A stretch of DNA of 64,000 bases, taken from DYRG01 sp041161065. Lineage in GTDB: Bacteria > Pseudomonadota > Gammaproteobacteria > Beggiatoales > Beggiatoaceae. Below are positions 35,992 through 44,064 of the stretch, one piece after another. Position 1 is the stretch's first letter; each line of letters starts with the position of its first letter. The notes beneath the pieces were generated by a model. That model was not told the origin of the DNA. It did not search any database and worked only from the letters and a program-made list of their open reading frames with translations. The translations under genes and the position numbers were made by a program. The DNA lies in contig JBEAVE010000030.1 of NCBI GenBank assembly GCA_041161065.1, forward strand, positions 1 through 64,000. The letters run 5' to 3'.

Positions 35992-36078
35992 AACCCAATC
36001 CCTATTTCAAATTGTCGAAGCGTAACGCATTCGCAGCATTCGAGCAAATCCGCTCAAGGCTTTTTATAAAAAATCGGA

Positions 36079-36171
36079 GGTAGCGATCAAAAATAAGAGA
36101 TAATTCTGCCTATTTTGTGTTTGTTTTCAGTCAATTATAGATTTAAGCAGCATTTCAATTTGATCGCTATC
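36079..36171. mobile_element. MITE-like element, copy B (93 bp)
   Basis: GGTAGCGATCAAA on the left and TTTGATCGCTATC on the right are inverted repeats (12 of 13 positions pair). The element aligns without gaps to the copy at 12787-12879, most strongly in the ends and the interior GATTTAAGCAGCAT. It occupies most of the space between recJ and comEA that is otherwise empty (35992-36258). Confidence 0.78.
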
Positions 36172-36258
36172 TGTCCAAATTCTATCACAAACAAAAATGA
36201 CGAAAGAGTTCTGCTAATCGGCGTTGCCCAGTCATGATCGGCTTAACTTACACCCTAT

Positions 36259-36287
36259 TTGCTTAAATCCCTCAGGATGTTTAGAAT
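36259..36287 (+). promoter_or_regulatory. Candidate sigma70 promoter of comEA
   Basis: TTGCTT, a 17-bp spacer and TAGAAT precede the comEA start by about 36 bp. The AGAGGAGA ribosome site follows. Confidence 0.55.
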
Positions 36288-36323
36288 ACCCGCTGCTTAA
36301 TCCTAAATTCAGAGGAGACTTTT

Positions 36324-36728
36324 ATGAAATTACTCAAATCGTTAATCTACTCGCTGTTCTTCGTTAGCTTCGTGAACGCCGCAGAACCCACCGCTACCAC
36401 TTTAATTGACCTCAATACCGCCGATGAAGCAGCCTTAGAAACCTTAAGTGGCATCGGTGCTAAAAAAGCCAAAGATATTATTGAATATCGCCGAAGTCAT
36501 GGCGGGTTCAAATCCGTTGAAGAATTTGGCAAAATTCCCGGCATCGGTCCTAAAACATTTGAAGCAAATCGAGCACGTTTAACCGTTGGTAATGTTTCTG
36601 CACAACCCAAAGCATTAGAGAAACCCGCCGCCACAGATCACAAACCAATCGATAACAAACCAACCATTTCTTCCCCGTCTGCACCAACAACGGGTATGAG
36701 TGGAATGTCACAACCACCTAAAATGTAG
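36324..36728 (+). CDS. ComEA-type helix-hairpin-helix DNA-binding protein
   Basis: A 134-residue exported protein: signal peptide (1-19, ending VNA), then the ComEA HhH domain LIDLNTADEAALETLSGIGAKKAKDIIEYR with KIPGIGPKTFE. A Pro/Ser-rich tail follows. Periplasmic ComEA-like proteins bind double-stranded DNA non-specifically and pull it in during natural transformation. Here it is a stand-alone gene with its own promoter and terminator; no comEC is in the window. Confidence 0.88.
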   Translation: MKLLKSLIYSLFFVSFVNAAEPTATTLIDLNTADEAALETLSGIGAKKAKDIIEYRRSHGGFKSVEEFGKIPGIGPKTFEANRARLTVGNVSAQPKALEKPAATDHKPIDNKPTISSPSAPTTGMSGMSQPPKM

Positions 36729-36746
36729 TTTCTAGGTATTTCAATG

Positions 36747-36780
36747 AAGCCGCGCCCTGTATAAAAGTGCGGCTTTCTAT
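36747..36780 (+). terminator. Terminator after comEA
   Basis: AAGCCGC and GCGGCTT form a perfect 7-bp stem with a 15-nt loop, followed by a short pyrimidine-rich tract. Confidence 0.6.
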
Positions 36781-36813
36781 TTGGATTTCAATTAATAAAG
36801 GAAATAGTCAAAC

Positions 36814-39030
36814 ATGGATAATGAAATTGTCAATTTAACTCTCGACGATGCTATTAAATTAGGTGTCAAATTCCAGCACGAAAATAATCACGAAAAAGCC
36901 GCCGCTGTTTATCAACAAATCTTAGAAACTGTTCCAGATAATATTAGTGCAATGAGTAACTTAGCGGTTTCTTTGATTCATTTGGGATATTTAGATGCCG
37001 CTATTCAACAATTTCTCAAAGTTGCCGAATTAAATCCTAATTCTGGTGATGCGTTTATGAATTTGGCGAATGCACTCGTGCAAGGAAATAACTTTCAATT
37101 AGCATTAGAAAATTACGTAAAAGGCGTTGCAGTTGCTCCCGAATATCTGCAATTACATGAAAACTTTTGTAATTTATTATTTCAGCATGGCGATGCATTA
37201 ATTGAATTATTTCCTCCCGCTATTCAAAATTTAGAAAAAATTCTTAAGAAAGTGCCTCAAGCAAAATATATCAATGTTGAATTAGCTTTAATGCACCATA
37301 AATCTTTTAATTTAGATAAAGCTATTGAATATTACAAAAAGTTACCAAAACTCGGTATCAAAACTGCCGAATTATATAATCAATTGGGGTTAGCGTATTT
37401 ATTCAAAAATCAACCCGTCGATGCGGAAAATGCCTTTTTGCAAGCGGTTAAATTAAACCCTAACTTTATTTCTCCGCATATCAATTTGGGTATTTGTTAT
37501 GAAATGCTTTCAAAACATCAGAAATCCATTGAACATAATTTGAAAGCCATAGAACTCGATCCGCGTGATATTAAACCCTATAACAACTTGGCGAATCTTT
37601 ACAAAAACAAAACCAATATTGAAGAATCGCTCCGTTGTTATCGAAAAGTATTAGAAATTGAACCTAATCATAGCACTGCTTATAGTAATTTGTTGTTGAG
37701 TATGCACTATCATGTTTATGATAAGAAAGAGGTGTTTGAAGAACATAAGAAATATGCGAGGATTGTTTCTGATGCGCAACGGGTAACAACTTATTTGAAT
37801 ACTAAAGAAAAAAGAAAATTAAGAATTGGTTATGTTTCTCCCGATTTCAAAAAACATTCAGTTGCGTTTTTTATAGAACCGATTATTGAAAATCATGATC
37901 GTGAGAAATTTGAAGTCTATTGCTATTATTTGCAAAAATATGAAGATAGTTTCACTAAACGTTTTGAGGAATTATCAGATAAATGGTTAATTGCAGCGAA
38001 TTTAAGTACGCCCGCATTAGCGCAAGAAATCTATAATGATAAAATCGATATTTTAATTGATTTAGCGGGACATACTGGAAATAACCGTTTGCCATTATTT
38101 GCGCACAAACCTGCCCCCATTCAAATGACTTATTTGGGTTATCCAGATACAACGGGGCTTTCTACGGTAGATTATCGAATTGTGGATAATTATGTAGAAC
38201 CTGAAGAAGAAGATGGTTTGTACACCACAGAGAAACCCTTGAGAGTTCCGCATAGCTATTTTTGTTATACACCCATAGAAAAATGCCCAGTAACAGGTGA
38301 TACACCCGCTTTGAAAAATGGTTATATTACGTTTGGTTCTTTTAATAATTATGCGAAAGTAAGTGATGCCATTGTGGACGTGTGGGCTGATGTATTAAAA
38401 GCGATTCCAACTTCAAAATTTCTCTTAAAAAACCAAGCCTTAAAAGACCCAGATACTTGGGAGCATTTCAAATCACGTATGGAGCAACGTGGGATTGATA
38501 CGCACCGTTTGCACTATGCAAAGTTTGCAAAATCCACTCAAGATCATTTGAGAGTTTATCAAAAAGTCGACATTGCATTAGATAGTTTTCCTTATAATGG
38601 TGCGACAACAACTTTTGAAGCATTATGGATGGGTGTTCCCGTCGTTACTTTGGTAGGAAATGCGCACGTTTCAAGGGTAGGAAAAAGTATTTTAGCAACG
38701 TTGGGTTTTGATAATTTAATTGCGAATACACCAGAAGAATTTGTAACTATTTGTCAAACCCTAGCAAAAGACGTAAAGTATATTCAAAATTTTCGTCAAA
38801 CGATTCGAGAAAAAATGCAAAAGTCACCTGTCATGGACGCGAAAACATTTACTCGAGAATTAGAAGAACTTTATCAACGTGCATGGAACAACTGGTGTGA
38901 GAATCAATCCAATCAACATGAACAAATATCTAAACAACCTATTGAGCAACTTCCTCAAACTCAACCAAAAAGTACGGTTAAGAAAGTATTTTTTGGGCTT
39001 AGTCGTTATAAACCTGATTACTGCGTGTAG
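36814..39030 (+). CDS. TPR protein with O-GlcNAc transferase-type (GT41) domain
   Basis: A 738-residue protein: about nine tetratricopeptide repeats (residues 10-320) followed by a GT41/SPINDLY-type catalytic domain (about 335-690). Catalytic-domain motifs are RIGYVSPDFKKHSVAFF, DILIDLAGHTGNNRLPLFAHKPAPIQ, YLGYPDTTGL and FNNYAKVSD. These enzymes transfer a sugar (GlcNAc or another) from a nucleotide donor to Ser/Thr of proteins; the bacterial substrates are mostly unknown. The last 113 bp overlap the gspD frame, suggesting co-expression with a secretin. Confidence 0.9.
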   Translation: MDNEIVNLTLDDAIKLGVKFQHENNHEKAAAVYQQILETVPDNISAMSNLAVSLIHLGYLDAAIQQFLKVAELNPNSGDAFMNLANALVQGNNFQLALENYVKGVAVAPEYLQLHENFCNLLFQHGDALIELFPPAIQNLEKILKKVPQAKYINVELALMHHKSFNLDKAIEYYKKLPKLGIKTAELYNQLGLAYLFKNQPVDAENAFLQAVKLNPNFISPHINLGICYEMLSKHQKSIEHNLKAIELDPRDIKPYNNLANLYKNKTNIEESLRCYRKVLEIEPNHSTAYSNLLLSMHYHVYDKKEVFEEHKKYARIVSDAQRVTTYLNTKEKRKLRIGYVSPDFKKHSVAFFIEPIIENHDREKFEVYCYYLQKYEDSFTKRFEELSDKWLIAANLSTPALAQEIYNDKIDILIDLAGHTGNNRLPLFAHKPAPIQMTYLGYPDTTGLSTVDYRIVDNYVEPEEEDGLYTTEKPLRVPHSYFCYTPIEKCPVTGDTPALKNGYITFGSFNNYAKVSDAIVDVWADVLKAIPTSKFLLKNQALKDPDTWEHFKSRMEQRGIDTHRLHYAKFAKSTQDHLRVYQKVDIALDSFPYNGATTTFEALWMGVPVVTLVGNAHVSRVGKSILATLGFDNLIANTPEEFVTICQTLAKDVKYIQNFRQTIREKMQKSPVMDAKTFTRELEELYQRAWNNWCENQSNQHEQISKQPIEQLPQTQPKSTVKKVFFGLSRYKPDYCV

Positions 39031-41110
39031 TATTCCAGCAGAGAAAAAACTTGATTTGCCTACGCCTTTGCGTGCGCCACTTTCAACTACTGATACGAGT
39101 GGAACATTGATTGAGGATCAGCAAGCACAAACGATTTCAAATCGCTATGCGGAATCACCTAAAACTACCGAGCAAAAGTTTGTTCAATCAACTAAACAAC
39201 AAGCGGATTATCCAACCTTTAAGAAAAACCAACCCAGCGGTTTGAATGTTGATAATATTCCTCTCGCAGCTTTCATTAATGAAGTCTTTGGAAATATCTT
39301 AGGATTATCATTTCAATTACACCCCGATTTGCAAAAGCGTCCGGATTTGGTGACATTGCGTGTAAATGAATTAAAAGCACCCGCAGAATTGTATGATATT
39401 ACTAAGCGCGTTTTGTTTAGTTACGGCATTGGCATTAATCAAGAAGGTGATGTCTTAAAAATTGTTCCCATTGCACAAAGTCAAGGGGGAGAACCGCCGT
39501 TATTGATTAGTGGAAGAACGCTGCCTGATGTTCCGATTTCTCATCGTCCGATTTTTCAATATGTCCCGTTGAAAATTATTGCGGTTAATCAAGTTGCACC
39601 TTTTTTGAAAGGATTAAACATTTCTCCGCAATTACAAATTCATGAAGAAGCACAAAAGAATGCTTTATTTCTAGCGGGTCCGCCAGCGGTAATCTCGCAG
39701 GCTCTTGATTATATCAATTTCCTCGATCAAACCGCCATGAAAGGGCGTTACACTTTGACTGTACAGCCTTTTTTTATTACTGCGGACGAGCTAGCAAAAT
39801 CATTAGATGATGTTTTGAAAACGGAAGGCTATGCGGTTGCAACGGGTGCAGCAGCTCCTGCAACAAGTATTGTTTTATTACCTGTCCGTTCAAATGCCAG
39901 TTTGGTGATTTTTTCTTCTGATCAAGCCACATTAGAACACGTTAAAGAATGGGTAGAAAAATTAGATCATTTCAAACGTTCTTCACAAGATGGTTTATTT
40001 GTATATCCTGTGCAGCATATTCAATCAAAAGACATAGAAAGTTTGTTAGGACCGTTGTTAGCAACATTGGATTCAACGGGTGTTTCTCAAGCAACCCCTC
40101 AAATAGCTGCTCCGCCGGTTCAAAATAAGCCCGCCGATAAAAACGCGCCACCGCCCACGCCCACGCTTACACCTACGCCCGCCAAAACAACGCACAGCAT
40201 GGTTGGACAAAAGATCGTGGTCGATAAGCAACGTAACCAATTGTTATTTCGGGGAAAATCAGAAGAATGGGCGCGATTGTTGCCGATTTTGAAAATGATC
40301 GATCGCCCGACAAAACAAGTGTTGATTGAAGTGATGATCGCGGAAATTACCCTTAGTGATAGTGAAAGTTTTGGGATTGATTGGGCGTTTGGTGGGAACA
40401 ATTTGGGCAAAACGGCGGGCGCATTATCGGGAATTACGGGCGGTTCGAAAGGCGTAACTTATACACTTATCAATAGCTTAGGAGAAACTCGTGCCACCCT
40501 CAATATGTTGGCTTCGAGCAATCGGGTGAATGTGTTGTCGTCGCCGCGCGTGATGGTGAAAAGTGGCGAATCAGCCTCAATAAATGTGGGGGATCAAGTC
40601 CCCGTTGTCACGAGCCGAGCGGTCGATGCAACCACCGGTCAAACAGCGGGCACATCGAATCTTTTGCAGAATATTCAATATCGTAAGACCGGAACGCAAT
40701 TATCGATTACGCCTGTTGTTTATGCGGGAAATCGCGTCGATATCGAGGTTCAACAATCGGTCAGTCGAGCGTTGCCCGGGTCGAGCGGGCTGGGTTCGCC
40801 AACGATCAATGACCGCACCATCGATACCAAATTGACGCTGACGGACGGTGGATCGGTGTTGTTGGGCGGGCTGATAGAAAGCAATTACAGCGACGAAAAC
40901 AGCGGCGTGCCCATTCTAAAAGACATTCCCGTGCTTGGACATTTGTTTCGCAGCGAAGGACGCAGCACCGAACGCCGCGAACTGATTATGCTTATTGTTC
41001 CTTATGTGATAAATGATGAAAATGACGCGCAACAATTAACAAATGCGTTTCGTAATATTCTGCATTTAGAAGGGAGCAAAATTGTCGAGCAACCTATTTC
41101 TGAACAGTGA
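38918..41110 (+). CDS. gspD: Type II secretion secretin GspD
   Basis: A 730-residue outer-membrane secretin. A lipoprotein-type N-terminus (INLITACS lipobox around residue 40) is followed by N0-N3 domains (about 80-440, with a Pro/Thr-rich linker) and the secretin core (RVNVLSSPRVMVKSGESASINVGDQVPVVTSRA, GSVLLGGLIE). Forms the outer-membrane channel of the type II system. The ATG at 38918 gives a long cytoplasmic-looking lead before the signal; other starts are not evident. Overlaps the GT41 gene by 113 bp. Convergent with nasA, overlapping by 17 bp. Confidence 0.85.
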   Translation: MNKYLNNLLSNFLKLNQKVRLRKYFLGLVVINLITACSIPAEKKLDLPTPLRAPLSTTDTSGTLIEDQQAQTISNRYAESPKTTEQKFVQSTKQQADYPTFKKNQPSGLNVDNIPLAAFINEVFGNILGLSFQLHPDLQKRPDLVTLRVNELKAPAELYDITKRVLFSYGIGINQEGDVLKIVPIAQSQGGEPPLLISGRTLPDVPISHRPIFQYVPLKIIAVNQVAPFLKGLNISPQLQIHEEAQKNALFLAGPPAVISQALDYINFLDQTAMKGRYTLTVQPFFITADELAKSLDDVLKTEGYAVATGAAAPATSIVLLPVRSNASLVIFSSDQATLEHVKEWVEKLDHFKRSSQDGLFVYPVQHIQSKDIESLLGPLLATLDSTGVSQATPQIAAPPVQNKPADKNAPPPTPTLTPTPAKTTHSMVGQKIVVDKQRNQLLFRGKSEEWARLLPILKMIDRPTKQVLIEVMIAEITLSDSESFGIDWAFGGNNLGKTAGALSGITGGSKGVTYTLINSLGETRATLNMLASSNRVNVLSSPRVMVKSGESASINVGDQVPVVTSRAVDATTGQTAGTSNLLQNIQYRKTGTQLSITPVVYAGNRVDIEVQQSVSRALPGSSGLGSPTINDRTIDTKLTLTDGGSVLLGGLIESNYSDENSGVPILKDIPVLGHLFRSEGRSTERRELIMLIVPYVINDENDAQQLTNAFRNILHLEGSKIVEQPISEQ

Positions 41111-43733
41111 GCAACGAACGGATTTCTGGAAGGCAGGAACCACAATTTGTGCCTGCTTTCAATTGTTCCCCAAGTTGTTCAATTGTAATTGAAGGCTGTT
41201 GTTGAATCGCTTGTTGCAAAGTTTTCTTTCCTACATTAAAACAAGCGCACACGGTTTCTCCCGAATCTGGTGTATTTGTAGAAGGTTGTCCTGTCAATAA
41301 TGTTGCACGTTCAAAATGAGTAAGCGTTTCTTTGGTAAAAAGACTTTTAATCGCATTTCTAGTCGGCAGTGCATATCCTGCATCATTAATAAATAACACC
41401 ATGATTAAACGACCTTTTTCTAATAATCCATAACGATAATGCCCCGTTTTAATATCTTGATACTCTAAGAAAGGTTGCTCTCCAAACCATTGATTGATCT
41501 GTTCACGCCAGTTATTTAAGTTAGTTTCTCCCGCGATTTCAAATTGCCAACCAAAATCCTGCCGAATTTTTACCCAAAAATGACAAGCATCAGGTATTTT
41601 CCACACATTTCTTGTTAAAAGAAATCCCTGCCAATTTGGTTTGTAAGATTCAATTTGAACGGGTGTAAATTTGCTCTCAGGTTGCCCTGAAATATCATCA
41701 GTAATTTGTGCAACTAAATGATTGACTGTTCCGTGAGAGGAAAATTGTTGATTCCAATGAATCGGGACAAATAAAGTTCCTTTCATTTGTTCATTAGAAT
41801 ATTTCGCCCGCACAATGATTTCTCCGCGTGCATTTTTGATTTTAACTAATGAACCCTCAGCGATTTCAACCCGCTGCGCATCACAAGGACGAATAAACAC
41901 AAAAGGTTCAGATAAGTGATTGAATAATCTTGCAGTTTTTCCCGTTCGTGTCATTGTGTGCCACTGATCTCGCACTCTCCCTGTATTTAAAATAAAATTA
42001 TGTGTTAAATCAATAGATTGCTTTGGAAGTTGCGGCGTAATTGGAATAAAGCGTGCTTTTTGATCGGGCGTAAAAAACTTTCCATCTTCAAAAAACCGTT
42101 TCGTTCCTTTACCATTTGAAATAGACCATTGAATAGGTTGAAATCGCGCATATTCCTCATTTGAAATGTTTGATAGTTCTTCAATATTAAAATCGCGAGT
42201 TCCTCTATTTTCAAATCCCGATAATGCAGCATATTCTCTAAAAATATCTGCTGCCGTTTGATAATTAAAATACTCACCAAAACCTAAACGTTTTGCAATC
42301 TCACAAATGATCCACCAATCAGGTTTTGCTTCTGCTTTTGTTTCTAAGAAAATTTGTTGTTTTGAAATGCAACGTTCTGAATTGGTAACCGTCCCTTCTT
42401 TCTCTCCCCACGCTAATGCGGGTAATAATACATTTGCATAAGAAATTGTATCGGTATTTTTTACACAATCAGAAACAATTACGCAATCACATTTTTCTAA
42501 GGCTTTTTTCACCAAGTTGCTATCAGGAAGACTTACCATCGGATTCGTTGCCATAATCCATAAAACTTTAATTTTTCCTTCTCCAACTGCTTGAAACAAA
42601 TCAACCGTTTTTAGACCCGCTTGTTTTGCAATGGTTGGGGATTTCCAGAAACGTTGTACTAAATTGGTATGTTCTTCAGTAAATTCTAAATGAGCCACTA
42701 ACTGATTTGCTAACCCGCCAACTTCCCTTCCTCCCATTGCATTAGGTTGCCCTGTTACAGAGAAAGGTGTTGCACCTTCTTTTCCAATTTTACCCGTCGC
42801 CAAATGACAATTTATTATTGAATTAACCTTATCAGTTCCTACATGAGATTGATTTACGCCTTGCGAATAAATGGTAACCACTTTCTCTGTTTGTGAAAAT
42901 TGTCGATAGAAATCGGAAATCTGCTGTTCTGATAATCCAGAAATTTGAGAAACTTGAGGAATTGATGGAGCAGTTTCTTTCGCTATTTTTAAAGTTTCAG
43001 AAAAGCCAGTTGTATATTTCTCAATAAAATCAAAATCCAAATGATCATTAACTCTTAAAAAATTTAATAACCCATTGAATAACCAACTATCTGTTCCTGC
43101 TTGTAATCCTAAATGTAAATCAGCAATTTCACAGGTTGTGGTTTTGCGTGGATCAATAACAATTATTTTCAATGTTGAACGATTTTGTTTAGCTGCATTT
43201 AATCGTTGAAATAACACAGGGTGACACCACGCGAGATTTGAACCGACTAATACAACTAAGTCCGCTTTTTCTACGTCTTCATAACAGCCCGCAACGGTAT
43301 CTGTTCCAAAGGCTCTCTTATGCCCTGCAACGCTTGATGCCATACATAATCTTGAATTGGTATCGATATTAGCAGTTCCAATAAATCCTTTCATTAATTT
43401 ATTAGCAACATAATAATCTTCTGTCAATAATTGTCCAGAAACATAAAATGCGACAGATTCTTTACCAAATTGCTCAATACTTGTTTGAATTTTTTGAGCC
43501 ATAAAACTTAAAGTTGTTTCCCAATCTGTGGTTTGTCCATTGATTTCAGGAGAAAGCAAGCGTCCTTCCAAATTCAAGGTTTCTGCCAATGCTGATCCTT
43601 TAGAGCACAAACGCCCAACATTAGCGGGGTGTTCTTTATCACCTTGAATCGTTATTTGACCATTTTTCTCACGAGTTATTACAACACCACAACCCGTTCC
43701 ACAATAAGGACAAGTGGATTTAAAATGACGCAT
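41094..43733 (-). CDS. nasA: Assimilatory nitrate reductase catalytic subunit
   Basis: An 879-residue molybdopterin enzyme reducing nitrate to nitrite in the cytoplasm. The N-terminal 4Fe-4S motif CPYCGTGCGV...LCSKG is present, then Mo-bis-MGD domains (DPRKTTTCEIADLHL, GQPNAMGGREVGGLA, MATNPMVSLPD). At the C-terminus (about 825-875) a BFD-like [2Fe-2S] domain contains VCACFNVG...NCGSCLPE, typical of gammaproteobacterial NasA. No Tat signal. Last gene of the nrt-nir-nas operon. Confidence 0.95.
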   Translation of the reverse strand: MRHFKSTCPYCGTGCGVVITREKNGQITIQGDKEHPANVGRLCSKGSALAETLNLEGRLLSPEINGQTTDWETTLSFMAQKIQTSIEQFGKESVAFYVSGQLLTEDYYVANKLMKGFIGTANIDTNSRLCMASSVAGHKRAFGTDTVAGCYEDVEKADLVVLVGSNLAWCHPVLFQRLNAAKQNRSTLKIIVIDPRKTTTCEIADLHLGLQAGTDSWLFNGLLNFLRVNDHLDFDFIEKYTTGFSETLKIAKETAPSIPQVSQISGLSEQQISDFYRQFSQTEKVVTIYSQGVNQSHVGTDKVNSIINCHLATGKIGKEGATPFSVTGQPNAMGGREVGGLANQLVAHLEFTEEHTNLVQRFWKSPTIAKQAGLKTVDLFQAVGEGKIKVLWIMATNPMVSLPDSNLVKKALEKCDCVIVSDCVKNTDTISYANVLLPALAWGEKEGTVTNSERCISKQQIFLETKAEAKPDWWIICEIAKRLGFGEYFNYQTAADIFREYAALSGFENRGTRDFNIEELSNISNEEYARFQPIQWSISNGKGTKRFFEDGKFFTPDQKARFIPITPQLPKQSIDLTHNFILNTGRVRDQWHTMTRTGKTARLFNHLSEPFVFIRPCDAQRVEIAEGSLVKIKNARGEIIVRAKYSNEQMKGTLFVPIHWNQQFSSHGTVNHLVAQITDDISGQPESKFTPVQIESYKPNWQGFLLTRNVWKIPDACHFWVKIRQDFGWQFEIAGETNLNNWREQINQWFGEQPFLEYQDIKTGHYRYGLLEKGRLIMVLFINDAGYALPTRNAIKSLFTKETLTHFERATLLTGQPSTNTPDSGETVCACFNVGKKTLQQAIQQQPSITIEQLGEQLKAGTNCGSCLPEIRSLLTVQK

Positions 43734-43752
43734 AGTTTCTCCATTTTTTAAA

Positions 43753-44064
43753 TTATAATGCTAACCACAATTGACCATTTTCACATTTGATTTCATAACG
43801 ACGTGTGCAACCTTTATCTGGTGCAGTTGCTTCACCCGTTTTCAAATCAATTTTCCAATTGTGCAATGGGCACGCGACTAATATACCACTCACGATACCT
43901 TGTGATAGCTGACCGCCTTTGTGAGGACAACGATCTTTTAAAGCAAAAACTTGGTCATTGCTTGTTCTAAAAATAGCAATATTTCCACTGTCAGTTTCTA
44001 CCACTCTTGAACCTAATTTTGGAATGTCGTTCAAATGCCCAATTTCTATCCATTGTTGTTTCAT
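43753..44064 (-). CDS. nirD: Nitrite reductase small subunit (Rieske protein)
   Basis: A 103-residue Rieske-type protein that accompanies NirB. The [2Fe-2S] ligands are CPHKGG and CPLHNWKID. It overlaps the nirB stop by 4 bp. NirD is needed for NADH-dependent nitrite reduction. Confidence 0.94.
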   Translation of the reverse strand: MKQQWIEIGHLNDIPKLGSRVVETDSGNIAIFRTSNDQVFALKDRCPHKGGQLSQGIVSGILVACPLHNWKIDLKTGEATAPDKGCTRRYEIKCENGQLWLAL

